NCBI GenBank assembly: GCA_028283855.1
Contig: JAPWJX010000005.1
Location: 186,001-250,000, forward strand
DNA length: 64,000 nucleotides
Origin: Verrucomicrobium sp.
Lineage (GTDB): Bacteria > Verrucomicrobiota > Verrucomicrobiia > Methylacidiphilales > GAS474
Direction of reading: 5' to 3'
Each line of letters begins with the position of its first letter. Position 1 is the first letter of the stretch. This document shows positions 15,915 through 25,947 of the stretch, piece after piece. A program made the position numbers and the translations under genes. A model generated the notes under the pieces. That model had not been told where the DNA came from, searched no databases, and saw only the letters and a program-made list of their open reading frames with translations.

Positions 15915-18152
15915 TTAGAAATCCTCGGTGCGGACGGGCGTGGGGGCGTGGATGCCGTTGCCGTTGGCGGAGGGGCCGCCCTTGCCCTTCTTGTCGTCAC
16001 GCCGTGCCTGCTTCTTTTTTCCTTCGGTCGGCTTGCCGTAGTAGTCGGCGTAGGCGCCGTAGTGGTAGTAGCCCTCGTCGGCGTGGCGGGAGACGGCGTT
16101 GAGGACGACGCCGATGAGGTTTCCCTGCACCTCGGTGATGGTGTGCTTGGCACGCAGGGAGATGTCCTTGGGGTAGCGGCGGTGCTGGATGACGAGGACG
16201 GTCTTGTCGACCTCGTGGCAGATGATGGAGGCGTCGCTCACGCCCAGGGCGGGCGGGGAGTCGATGAGGACGACTTGATACAGGCTCTTCAGCTCGTCGA
16301 GCATCCGGCGCAGGGCTTGGTTGCTGAAGCGGTTTTTGGCCTCCGCGGGATTGGAGCCGGCCAGGACGACGTGGAGGTTCGGGATGGGGGTGGAGAAGAG
16401 GTAGGGAGCCACGGGGCCGTCCTGTTCCAGGAAGTCGGAAAGGCCGGGGGCCAGGTCCCATCCCAGGATGCGGTGGAGGGAGGGGCGGCGGAGGTCGGCG
16501 TCGACCAGGACGACGGACTTGCCCGCCTGGGCGCAGACGTAGCCGAGGTTGAAGAGGGTGGTCGACTTGCCCTCGCCGGGGCCGCCGCTGAGGATGCTCA
16601 AGGCGTTGCCCTGCTGGGGGCCGCTGCCGTTTTGCAGATCGATGCGGGCGCTGAGGATGCGGTAGCTCTCGGCAAAGGGGGAATCGGGCGGCTCCTGGTT
16701 GAGCGGGCGGGCGCCGTGGGGGACGAGGGCCAGGACGGGAACGCCCAGGACGCTTTCGACCTCCGCGATGGTCTTCACGCTGGTGTCGAGGTGCTCGATG
16801 AAGAAGGCGACGCCCAGGCCCAGGGCGAGGCCGCCGAAGCCGGCCAGGGCCAGGTTGAGGAGGAGGATGGGGCGGACGGGCTTCGGGTTGGGTTCCGCCG
16901 GGGAGATGATGAGGGCGGGCTCGCCGGTGACCTGCTTGTCGACGCTCTCCTGTTTGAAGCGGATGTTGAGCTGGTCGAGGATGATTTGCTGGGTTTCCGC
17001 GTATTTTACCGCGTCGAGGTAGGGGGCCATCTTGTCGCTTCGCTCTTCCCGGACTTTTTGCCGGAGGGAGTCGACGTCCTTCTTCAGGAGGGCCAACTTT
17101 TCCTGGCTGACCTGGAGGTCGATCTGCAGGGCGGTCCTCTTGCCTTCCGCCAGGCTGTTGAGCTGCTCGTTGAGTTTGGCCAGGGCGGCGCGGAGGGACT
17201 GGACGCGCGGATGCTCCGGCCCGAAGCCGCTCTTAAGCAGGCTTTGCAGGTTGGATTCCGCCTGGAACTTCTGGTCCTGGAGTTGGGTGATGTTGGTGTC
17301 GTCCAGGTTGAGGGAGGGCAGGGTGCTGAGGAGCTGCGCGTCGCTCAGGTTCTTGAGGCTCTCCAGGCGGACGCGGCGGGCCTCGGTGTCCGTGCGCTGC
17401 TCGTCGAGCATCTGCTGCTTGCGCTGGAGTTCCTGGTCGGTCAGCTGCATTTCCGCGCTGGTGCCGACGAGGCCGGTGACGTCGATGTCGAGCTTGCGGC
17501 GCAGGTCCTCGACGCGTTCTTTGGCCTTGCGGACTTCCTCCTGCTGGGTCTTGACCTGGTCGCTGACGCTTTGCAGGCCGCGGCTGGCGTTCTGCGTTTC
17601 GCGTTCGGTGCGGGAGGAGACGTATTGGCGGGCGATCTCGTTGGCGATGCGGGGGGCCTCCTCCATGTCCTCCGTCTGGACGGTGATTTCGATGATGTTG
17701 GAGCCGCGCTGGGGGTCGATCTTCAGGTGGTGGCGGCGGAGGAGGTCGTAGACCTCGTCCTTTCGCAGGTCCCGCTCCCCGTGCATGTAGCGTTGGGACC
17801 AGACGCGGACCAGGTCGAGCTTGTCGATGATGGGGTAGAGGATTTCCTTCGACTCCAGGGTCTCCTTTTCCGACTCGAAGAAGACGGGGTCGAAGTAGTT
17901 GGGATCCCGCTGGTCGAAGACGGGGATGTCCTTCTCGTTTTTCAGCACGCGGATCTGGACGGTGCCGCCGTACTGCTTGTTCATCAGGAAGGCGGAGACG
18001 ACGTAGCCCGTGCTGAGGGCCAAAAGGAAAAGGGTGAAGATGATCCCGGAGCGGGCGCGGATGACCCGCCAGTAATCGCGGAAAGCCGGTGTCTCGATGA
18101 GATCGGATGCGATAGCCATGTCGTGCAGCTTAAGGGCGGTGGGGGCCCTCAT
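15915..18152 (-). CDS. Wzc-like polysaccharide co-polymerase / tyrosine autokinase
   Basis: 745 residues. The N-terminal Wzz domain has a membrane segment at about 35-55, followed by a long periplasmic coiled-coil region (about 190-410) with GNVR-like LNIRFKQESV near its end. A second membrane segment is at about 428-450. The C-terminal BY-kinase domain has Walker A SGGPGEGKSTT, Walker A' VVLVDADLRRP and Walker B VVLIDSPP. A tyrosine cluster near the end (EGYYHYGAYADYYGK) is the usual autophosphorylation tail. It controls chain length and export of a capsule/exopolysaccharide. An in-frame ATG at 18119 (MAIASDL) is an equally good start. It sits between the barrel and Wza-like genes. Confidence 0.88.
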   Translation of the reverse strand: MRAPTALKLHDMAIASDLIETPAFRDYWRVIRARSGIIFTLFLLALSTGYVVSAFLMNKQYGGTVQIRVLKNEKDIPVFDQRDPNYFDPVFFESEKETLESKEILYPIIDKLDLVRVWSQRYMHGERDLRKDEVYDLLRRHHLKIDPQRGSNIIEITVQTEDMEEAPRIANEIARQYVSSRTERETQNASRGLQSVSDQVKTQQEEVRKAKERVEDLRRKLDIDVTGLVGTSAEMQLTDQELQRKQQMLDEQRTDTEARRVRLESLKNLSDAQLLSTLPSLNLDDTNITQLQDQKFQAESNLQSLLKSGFGPEHPRVQSLRAALAKLNEQLNSLAEGKRTALQIDLQVSQEKLALLKKDVDSLRQKVREERSDKMAPYLDAVKYAETQQIILDQLNIRFKQESVDKQVTGEPALIISPAEPNPKPVRPILLLNLALAGFGGLALGLGVAFFIEHLDTSVKTIAEVESVLGVPVLALVPHGARPLNQEPPDSPFAESYRILSARIDLQNGSGPQQGNALSILSGGPGEGKSTTLFNLGYVCAQAGKSVVLVDADLRRPSLHRILGWDLAPGLSDFLEQDGPVAPYLFSTPIPNLHVVLAGSNPAEAKNRFSNQALRRMLDELKSLYQVVLIDSPPALGVSDASIICHEVDKTVLVIQHRRYPKDISLRAKHTITEVQGNLIGVVLNAVSRHADEGYYHYGAYADYYGKPTEGKKKQARRDDKKGKGGPSANGNGIHAPTPVRTEDF

Positions 18153-18191
18153 GGGAAAGGATAAGGAAAAGGGCCTCGATGGGGAAGGCCA

Positions 18192-19559
18192 TTAGTAGGT
18201 GGCCGTCAGGCCCAGGGAGACGACGTTGCGGTCGTAAGCGCGGCCGGGATCGTCCGAATTGACGTGGGTGTAGCTGTAATTGAGGCTGAGGTTCAGATAC
18301 TTGTTCAGCTCGTAGCTCAGGCCGAAGTCGACGCCCAGGGTGTTTTCCAGAAAGTCTCCGGCCCCGGCGACCAGGGAGGAATTGGCGTCGCTTACGCCCA
18401 GGTTGTAGTCCCCCTGGAGGCGGGCGGTGAGGAGGGGGGTGATCATGTAGCGGCCGGTGATGGCAAAGTTGTCGCTCACCTGGCTGTCGTAGTTGTTCAC
18501 GTCTGTCTGGGAGACGGTGTGGACGTAGTTGAAGCTCAGGGAGCTGCGGGGGCCGATCTGCCAGGTGGCAAAGGCGCTGGCATAGGGATTGAGCGCGCTG
18601 CCCAGGGATTGGTAGTCGGCTTCCACGCCGCCGACGCGGGCGCCGAGGAGGATTTCCGGCGAGATGTTGTAATCCAGGCCGACGTAGCCGGTGTAGGACT
18701 GCCAGTCGCGCCGGACGGCGGCGGTGGCGCCCGCGGGGACGAAGGAATTGGCGTAGCCGACGTCGGTGTAGGTGCCGCCCGCCACGAGGGTGGTGGTGGA
18801 GGTCAGCAGGAAGCGGAAGTCGTTCTGGAGGATGTTTACGTCGCGGTCGTTGTAAAGGGACTGGGTGGGATCGTCGTAGCCGAAGTAGTCGTTGGTGAAG
18901 GTGGTGACGGTGCTGAGCTTGGGCATCCACTGGGCGGTGCCCTGCATGGTGAAGGTGTTTTCCACGAAGCTGCCCGCCACGCGGTTTACCGTGGCGCCGC
19001 TGGAGATTTCCGGCTGGGTGGTGTTCAGGACGCGGTCGCGGACGTCCAGGTTGAAGCGGTCGGAAAAGGAGTGGTTCACGCGGGCCAGGAAGTCGTGGCT
19101 TAGGTCGAAGCTGCTGCCGCTGCGGTCCGGATAATAGGTGGCGCCGAAGGTATAACGGGCGGCCAGGAGCGTGTTCTCCATCGGGTAATTGAAGAGGAAG
19201 CTGGGCTGGACGATCGTCTCGAACTGGGAGGTCTTGTTGTTCGGGGTGGTATAGATGTTGTCGTCGTAGGCCTCGCGAACGGTGGCGCTGACGGTGAAGA
19301 GGCGCTTGTTGTCGGCGTGGGACATGGGGACGTTGTTCCGCATGTCGTTGGACGCCCCGGCGGCGTAGGAGGGCGGGGGCTGCTGAGACGGGGAGGGGGT
19401 GACGGCGGAGGCGTTTTGGTCGGCCGGAGCTGTCAGCGTGTTGTTCCCCAGGCTGCTGGGGGCGTATTGCATGGCCTCCGGGCTTAATTGCTGGGCGTGG
19501 ACCTCAAAAGAGAGATCCCAGGCGAGAAGGAAAGCGGCGGCGATCGCTATTTTTTTCAT
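18192..19559 (-). CDS. Outer-membrane beta-barrel protein of the exopolysaccharide locus
   Basis: 455 residues with a signal peptide ending EVHAQQ (about 22). After a low-complexity Gln/Pro/Ala region, alternating strands continue to a C-terminal aromatic strand (SLGLTATY, final Tyr), typical of outer-membrane barrels recognised by BamA. Repeated YxxDVGYA, DYNLGVSDANSS and LSLNYSYTHV strands suggest 16-18 strands. It is the first gene of the minus-strand export operon with the Wzc and Wza homologues, 39 bases ahead of the kinase. It resembles the outer-membrane porin of EpsB-type exopolysaccharide clusters. Direct role in chain passage is inferred. Confidence 0.8.
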   Translation of the reverse strand: MKKIAIAAAFLLAWDLSFEVHAQQLSPEAMQYAPSSLGNNTLTAPADQNASAVTPSPSQQPPPSYAAGASNDMRNNVPMSHADNKRLFTVSATVREAYDDNIYTTPNNKTSQFETIVQPSFLFNYPMENTLLAARYTFGATYYPDRSGSSFDLSHDFLARVNHSFSDRFNLDVRDRVLNTTQPEISSGATVNRVAGSFVENTFTMQGTAQWMPKLSTVTTFTNDYFGYDDPTQSLYNDRDVNILQNDFRFLLTSTTTLVAGGTYTDVGYANSFVPAGATAAVRRDWQSYTGYVGLDYNISPEILLGARVGGVEADYQSLGSALNPYASAFATWQIGPRSSLSFNYVHTVSQTDVNNYDSQVSDNFAITGRYMITPLLTARLQGDYNLGVSDANSSLVAGAGDFLENTLGVDFGLSYELNKYLNLSLNYSYTHVNSDDPGRAYDRNVVSLGLTATY

Positions 19560-19669
19560 TCAGGCCGAAAAGGTCTTAAGCGAAGCAGCTTCTTACGTAA
19601 TTACCAGAGTAATTCATTTCACGCACCAAAAAAGTAAAATGCAGACAACGAATCAGAATGTGCGACAAA

Positions 19670-19689
19670 AGTAAACCGAAAGGTTTACT
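19670..19689 (-). terminator. Intrinsic terminator-like hairpin after the GT-C gene
   Basis: AGTAAACC (19670-19677) and GGTTTACT (19682-19689) pair perfectly over 8 bp around a 4-base loop. On the minus strand the stem is followed by TTTGTCG, a short U-rich tail. It lies 12 bases past the stop of the gene at 19702-21480. The remaining spacer to 19559 is AT-rich and probably holds the export-operon promoter; I could not pick convincing -35/-10 boxes there. Confidence 0.55.
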
Positions 19690-19701
19690 GTGTAAAGGGG
19701 G

Positions 19702-21480
19702 TTACGGCGATTTTTCCGCGACAGGCCACCGGACGTGGTCGGCGAAGAGGAGGTAGTCGCTGCCGTTGGGGGGGAGTGGGAGGGCGGTTTGGAGCGGGAA
19801 ATCGGGCGGATACCCCTTTTTATTGATTAGGGACTCCCATTCGGCCCATTCGCCGCGCTCGATGTCGAAGAGGTTGGCGGCGTTTCGGCTGACGGGGGTG
19901 AAGAGGACGCCGCGGATGGAGGAGACGTAGTCGTGGATCTCCATGAAGTCTTTGCGGGTGGCGGGAAGCCAGAGGGACGGGCGGTTCTGATACCAGGCCA
20001 CGGCCCAGGGCATGTCGCTGGCGATGGCCTCGTTCGGCTCGAACCAGGGGGCGCTGTAAAGGAGGATGGGGGGGAAATAAGGGGGATAGGCAAAAGCGCC
20101 GCGGCCGGAACCGGCCAGGGTGGCCAGGAGGGGAAGCGAGTTGACCGCCAAAAAAAGCCCGATAACCCAGGGGCGGAGGACGCCGGAGACTTGCAGGCGG
20201 TCCAGCAGGATGAAGAAGAAGGAGGCGCCGAGCAGAGTCACTAACGGCCAAAGAAGGAAAAGAGTATTGGCTAAGGTGGCCGGTTCCGGCTCCGCCTTCA
20301 CCAGGGAGGTGCCAAAAGCCAGGCAGAGAAGGCCGACCAGGACGAAGCCGCGCACGATCTGCCCCCGGCGGCGGCGGAAAAGGTAAAGAAGCCCGACGAG
20401 GAAGAAGGCCGGGGCGATGCCGGTCCCCAGGAGGCGGTAGAAATTTTCGATATGGTAGCGGAGGCCGTGGGCGGCCTTGTGCAATCCTTCCTGCCAGATG
20501 AGGACGCCTGTCTTGAAGCGGTAGGAGCGTTCCAGGGAGGTGCCGGGATAAGACTCCCCGCCGGTGCCCAGGAGCAGCGTGTTGACGCCCACCGGATTGC
20601 CGGTGAGGGCGATTTCCCGGAGAGCCCAGGGAGTCAGGAGCACGCCCCAGACGGCCAGCAACAGGGCGGCGGTGCGCCAGCGCGCCCGCAGGCCAAGGAG
20701 CGCGGCGGCCAGGAACGGCGGCAGCAGCCACCCGGCGGTGTATTGGCTTAGGACCGCCAGCCCCAGGAAGAAGGCGCCCAGGGCCAGGGAAAGCCAGGGC
20801 CAGGATCTTCCTTCTTCCTCCCGCAGCAGTGCCCGGTGCAGGAAGAGGGCGGCGAGGGTGATGAGGAGGAGAGTCAGGCAGACGGGCAGGCCGGAGAGGG
20901 AAAAACGCCAATTCAGGTCCCCCGCCAAACAGGCCGCGGCGGCCAAGAGGCCGACCCGCTGGTCAAAGAGGGAGCGCCCCAGCAGGAAGACCGCGACGGC
21001 GGTGAGAGCCAGGCAGAATTGGTTGAAGAGATTGACCGCCAGTTCCGGCGTGAAGAAGTGGAAGTTGCTTAGCTTTTCCGGCGGCACGGAAAAGGAGACG
21101 CCGCTGACCTTGAACAAGGCGGCCAGGCAGAGGGGGTAGAGGGGCGGATTGGCGGTGTCCGGCAGGCGGGTGAGGTCGACCGCCCGGGAGGAGGCCGTGG
21201 CAGGGGAGGTGATGAGGCCGCCCTGGCGCAGGTAGGCGCGGTCCCGCATCTGGGCCAGCGCGGCGGGGCGGACGAAGTAGGTGGTGAAGCCGTGCCCCTG
21301 GGCCAGCTGCCGGGCCAGCTGCGCGTCGTCCATCGCCTCCTGGGAGGCGAAGCCGCGGAATTGGAAAAGGTTGAGCCAGCCCGCCAGGACGAAGAAGGCG
21401 ACGAGGAAGACGATCCAGCGGACCCAGGAGACGCCGCGTCCTTGTTCGAGGTTGTAGATCGTTTCCTGGATCGTCGTCAT
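19702..21480 (-). CDS. GT-C membrane glycosyltransferase, ArnT/PMT-like (GT39 type)
   Basis: 592-residue polytopic membrane protein with an N-terminal cytoplasmic stub, a first membrane helix (about 20-40) and about ten more. The first periplasmic loop has the acidic motif EAMDDAQLARQLAQGHGFTT, matching the DE/ExD catalytic loop of GT-C enzymes using polyprenyl-phosphate sugars. The soluble C-terminal part contains WYQNRPSLWLPAT. It starts 6 bases after the response regulator gene and closes the minus-strand operon. It probably glycosylates a lipid, polymer or protein on the periplasmic side. The donor is unknown. Confidence 0.75.
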   Translation of the reverse strand: MTTIQETIYNLEQGRGVSWVRWIVFLVAFFVLAGWLNLFQFRGFASQEAMDDAQLARQLAQGHGFTTYFVRPAALAQMRDRAYLRQGGLITSPATASSRAVDLTRLPDTANPPLYPLCLAALFKVSGVSFSVPPEKLSNFHFFTPELAVNLFNQFCLALTAVAVFLLGRSLFDQRVGLLAAAACLAGDLNWRFSLSGLPVCLTLLLITLAALFLHRALLREEEGRSWPWLSLALGAFFLGLAVLSQYTAGWLLPPFLAAALLGLRARWRTAALLLAVWGVLLTPWALREIALTGNPVGVNTLLLGTGGESYPGTSLERSYRFKTGVLIWQEGLHKAAHGLRYHIENFYRLLGTGIAPAFFLVGLLYLFRRRRGQIVRGFVLVGLLCLAFGTSLVKAEPEPATLANTLFLLWPLVTLLGASFFFILLDRLQVSGVLRPWVIGLFLAVNSLPLLATLAGSGRGAFAYPPYFPPILLYSAPWFEPNEAIASDMPWAVAWYQNRPSLWLPATRKDFMEIHDYVSSIRGVLFTPVSRNAANLFDIERGEWAEWESLINKKGYPPDFPLQTALPLPPNGSDYLLFADHVRWPVAEKSP

Positions 21481-21486
21481 GGCGTT

Positions 21487-22859
<1,373 letters not shown>

Positions 22860-22863
<4 letters not shown>

Positions 22864-24023
22864 GCCGCGCTTTCTCCCGCGGGCAGAAGGCGGACCCGCT
22901 TTTCCGGCAGGGGCAGCAGCAGCCGGACGGTGGTGCCGGCGCCGGGGTGGCTCTCCAGCTCCAAATCCCCCCCGTGCTCCCGCACGATGCGGCGGACGAT
23001 GAGCAGGCCCAGGCCGCTGCCGGAAGGCTTGGTGGTGAAGTACGGCTCGAAGATCCGCCCGATCTTTTCCGGGGGAATCCCGGCGCCGTTGTCCGCAAAG
23101 GTGATCACGAGGTGGGTGTCCGTCCGCTCCGTCGACAGCAGGAGCTTACCCCCGGCGGGCATCGCTTGCAGCGCATTTTTTATCAGGTTGTAGAACGCCT
23201 GCTTGAGTTGGTCGCGGTCGACCCAAAGGGGCGGGGCGGCGGCGTCCAGGCGCGTTTCCACGTGCAGCTCCCTGTCCCGGATCTCCGGGCGGAGGAACTC
23301 GATCGATTCTTCCAGCAGCGCGTTGACGTTTTCCAGCTGGAGCTGCGGCGTCGTCGGGCGGATGGCGCGGAGAAAGTTGACCAGAATCGTGTCCAGGCGG
23401 CTCATTTCCGTGCGGAGGACCTGCCACGACTCGGCGATGTTCTGGTCCTTCTTGAAGACGCCCAGCCGCTTCAGGTCCCGCTCCAGGAGCTGGAGATGGA
23501 TGTCCAGGGAGTTGAGCGGGTTGCCCAGCTCGTGCGCGACGCCCGCGGCCAGGAGGGTGAGGGCGCCGAGCTTTTCCGACTCGATGGCCTCCTGCGTCTC
23601 GGCCCGGGCGCTGGTCAGGTCCCGGAAGATGAGGGCGAAGCCGCCGCGCTCCTGCCCGTCGTCCTCCAGGGGGACCAGGGTCAGATTCAGGTAGCGGCGC
23701 TCCGGATAGGAAACTTCGAAGTCCCGGCTGAGGCTGCGCCGCTCGCCCAGGATGGAGGTCCAGTCGACGTCCCGCAGGTAGCGGGTGACCGGCTGGTGCA
23801 GGGCGTCCTCCAGGGGGATGCCCAGGAGCCGCTCCACGCCGTCGTTCATGTAGATGATGCGCCCGTCCGGATCGACGACCAGGATGGCCTCCTGGAGGCT
23901 GTTGAAGATCGCCTCCAGGAATCCCTTGTCCCGGGCCAGCTGCATCAAATAGTGCTGCAGGTCGCCGGGGCCGACGCGGTCGATCCGGTGGAGGAACTTG
24001 TCCAGGAAGCTGCTCTTCTTCAC
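22860..24023 (-). CDS. NtrB-like sensor histidine kinase with PAS domain
   Basis: 387 residues from GTG at 24023. That start is preceded by a strong GAGGAGG site and overlaps the amidase stop as GTGA; the frame extending further upstream is a shadow of the amidase gene. A PAS domain (about 40-140; LQEAILVVDPDGRIIYMNDG) precedes the H-box (GVAHELGNPLNSLD), N-box (NLIKNALQAM) and G-boxes (FADNGAGIPPEKIGRIFEPYFTT). There is no membrane segment, so the sensor is cytosolic. It phosphorylates the NtrC-type regulator encoded next. Confidence 0.92.
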
Positions 24024-25144
24024 GGGTTCCGGTCCTCCTCTGCCGGGCGGAAGTCGGCCTCCGTCTCGCTCTGTTCGGAGGCGGCGGGCGCCGGTGCCGG
24101 CGCGGCCACGGGAACCGGGCGCGGCGCGTTGGCGGGCGTGGCCACGGGCTGGTCGCTGCTTTCCTGCAGGAAGTTTTCGATGCCGGTGGCGATGGCGTCG
24201 GCCAGCCGCTGGCGGTAGAGCGGCAGGTCGACGGCGGCGGCTTCCAGCGGGTTGGTCAGGAAGCCTCCTTCCACCAGGACGGAAGGGAGGCTGTTTTCCT
24301 TCAGAACGACGAAGCGGGCGCGTTTCAGGCCGCGGTCGGCCTCTGTGTCGCCGGGGTTGAGACGGATGATCTGGCGGTGGATCTCGTAGCCCAGCAGGGT
24401 ATTCCACATGTCCTGCTCGTTGCCGGGGACGCGCTGGTAGTCGGACATGCGGAGGTAGCCTTCCGAGCTGGTGGAGGCGGCGCCGCGCGGCGTCTCCACG
24501 TAGGTTTCCAGGCCGCGCGCGGCGGGATTGGCGGAGTTGAAGTGGATGGCGACGAAGATGAAGTCCTTGTATCGCTCCCCGAAGCGGGCGCGCTCCTCCA
24601 GCGGGACGAACTCGTCCCGGCGGCGGGTGAGGACGGTCTGGATGTTGTGCTTGCGCAGGATCGCCTCCAGGCGGAAGGCGGTGTCCAGCGCGTAGTTCTT
24701 CTCCATCTTCCCGCGCGTGCTGGTGGCGCCGTTGTCCGTGCCGCCGTGCCCGGCGTCGATGACGACGCCCAGGAACGCCCGGCGGCCGGAGATGCGGTAG
24801 GGGCGCAGGGCGGGTTCCAGCAGGTAGCTAAGGTCCAGGCGGGAGAGGAGCCAGTTCCCGTCGCTCTCCACGACGGGGAAGCAAAGGTAGTAGCGGACGC
24901 CGTTGAGATAGATGGCGGCGCTGTCCAGCTGGAGCCGCAGGGTCCCTCGCGGCCCTTTCAGGACGCAGACCTTTCCGTCCATCGCTCCCGGAAAGTCGAA
25001 GCCGTAAAAGCGGCAGAAGTCGTGCAGGGTGACGTATTCCCGGCGGTTGAGGGAGACGAGGTGCCAGGAATCGTCCGCGGCGCGGGCTTCGGCGGGGGAG
25101 AACGCCAGGACCGCCAGGAGAAGAAGGAGCAGCCGCCGCATCAT
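24020..25144 (-). CDS. Secreted N-acetylmuramoyl-L-alanine amidase (AmiC type)
   Basis: 374 residues from the ATG overlapping the panC stop. A signal peptide (LLLLLLAVLAFSPAEARA) is followed by an N-terminal domain of about 110 residues (YVTLHDFCRFYGFDF; a copper-amine-oxidase-N-like fold is plausible). The amidase_3 domain has the zinc ligands in VIDAGHGGTDNGA, the Glu in EKNYALDTA, H in VAIHFNSA and E in VLVEGGFLTNP. A Pro/Ala-rich C-terminal tail (about 325-374) follows. It cleaves peptide stems from peptidoglycan in the periplasm. Placement ahead of the two-component genes links wall turnover with that system by position only. Confidence 0.9.
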   Translation of the reverse strand: MMRRLLLLLLAVLAFSPAEARAADDSWHLVSLNRREYVTLHDFCRFYGFDFPGAMDGKVCVLKGPRGTLRLQLDSAAIYLNGVRYYLCFPVVESDGNWLLSRLDLSYLLEPALRPYRISGRRAFLGVVIDAGHGGTDNGATSTRGKMEKNYALDTAFRLEAILRKHNIQTVLTRRRDEFVPLEERARFGERYKDFIFVAIHFNSANPAARGLETYVETPRGAASTSSEGYLRMSDYQRVPGNEQDMWNTLLGYEIHRQIIRLNPGDTEADRGLKRARFVVLKENSLPSVLVEGGFLTNPLEAAAVDLPLYRQRLADAIATGIENFLQESSDQPVATPANAPRPVPVAAPAPAPAASEQSETEADFRPAEEDRNP

Positions 25145-25929
25145 TTGACGGGGCAGGGGACGTTGTCCAAAAGGCGGGTCTTCCCCACCCAGGCGGCGAC
25201 GCAGAGGCGCCCGCCGGAGAGGGTGACGTAGTCGAGCTTGAGGCCGGGGGCCTTGGCCAGGTGGCGGCGGAGCCACGCTTCCCCGCCGGTCCGCCCGGCG
25301 GCGACGCGCAGGAGGAGCGGGATGGCCAGGGCGCGCTGCCGCTCTTCCGGGGAGAGGTAGCGGTTGCGGGAGCTGAGGGCCAGGCCGTCCCGGTCCCGCA
25401 CGGTTTCTACCGGCACGATGCGGACGGGCAGGTTCAGGTCCCGCGCCATCCGGGTGACGACTTCCAGCTGCTGGGCGTCCTTCCAGCCGAAGCAGGCCAG
25501 GTCGGGCTGGACGAGGGTGAAGAGCTTGGTCACCACGGTGGTGACGCCCCGGAAGTGGCCGGGGCGGGAGGCGCCGCAGCGGCCTTCGGAAAGGGCCTCT
25601 TCCGTGACCCAGGTGGAATGGCCGGGCGCGTAGAGGTTGCCGGGGGCGAAGACGAGATCGACGCCCAGCTTGCGGCAGAGGGCCAGATCGGCCCGGCGCG
25701 GGCGCGGGTAGCGGGTCAGATCTTCCCGGGGGCCGAACTGGGTGGGATTGACGTAGATGGAGACGACGATCTTGCCTTTCTTTCCCGCCTTTTGGCGGGC
25801 CACTTCGATCAAACGGGCATGCCCTGCGTGAAGGGCCCCCATCGTGGGCACCAGGGCAATGCGGACGCCGCGCCGCCGCCAGGCCAGGGCGGTGCGCTGC
25901 ATGAGGGCGGGATCGGAAACGGTTTTCAT
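25141..25929 (-). CDS. panC: Pantoate--beta-alanine ligase
   Basis: 262 residues; forms pantothenate from pantoate and beta-alanine with ATP through a pantoyl-adenylate. The HIGH-type motif is PTMGALHAGH (29-38). Pantoate-binding residues are in VNPTQFGP, the pocket motif is GRCGASRPGHFRGV, and the KMSKS-like loop is ALSSRNRYLSPEER. Length is slightly shorter than E. coli PanC (283), with a compact C-terminal domain. It lies 18 bases after the FGGY kinase gene and overlaps the amidase start by 4 bases. Certain at family level. Confidence 0.95.
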   Translation of the reverse strand: MKTVSDPALMQRTALAWRRRGVRIALVPTMGALHAGHARLIEVARQKAGKKGKIVVSIYVNPTQFGPREDLTRYPRPRRADLALCRKLGVDLVFAPGNLYAPGHSTWVTEEALSEGRCGASRPGHFRGVTTVVTKLFTLVQPDLACFGWKDAQQLEVVTRMARDLNLPVRIVPVETVRDRDGLALSSRNRYLSPEERQRALAIPLLLRVAAGRTGGEAWLRRHLAKAPGLKLDYVTLSGGRLCVAAWVGKTRLLDNVPCPVK

Positions 25930-25947
25930 TTTTCCGGGAGAGGGAAG

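Noticed and set aside
15948-18164. Plus-strand open frame of 738 codons
   Set aside because: Antisense to the Wzc-like kinase, with an extremely Val/Leu/Gly/Asp-rich shadow composition. The opposite strand has full Wzz and BY-kinase motifs.
19560-19701. Sigma-54 -24/-12 promoter for the export operon
   Set aside because: The nearby NtrC-type regulator made this tempting, but no GG-N10-GC element was found on the minus strand in the AT-rich spacer.
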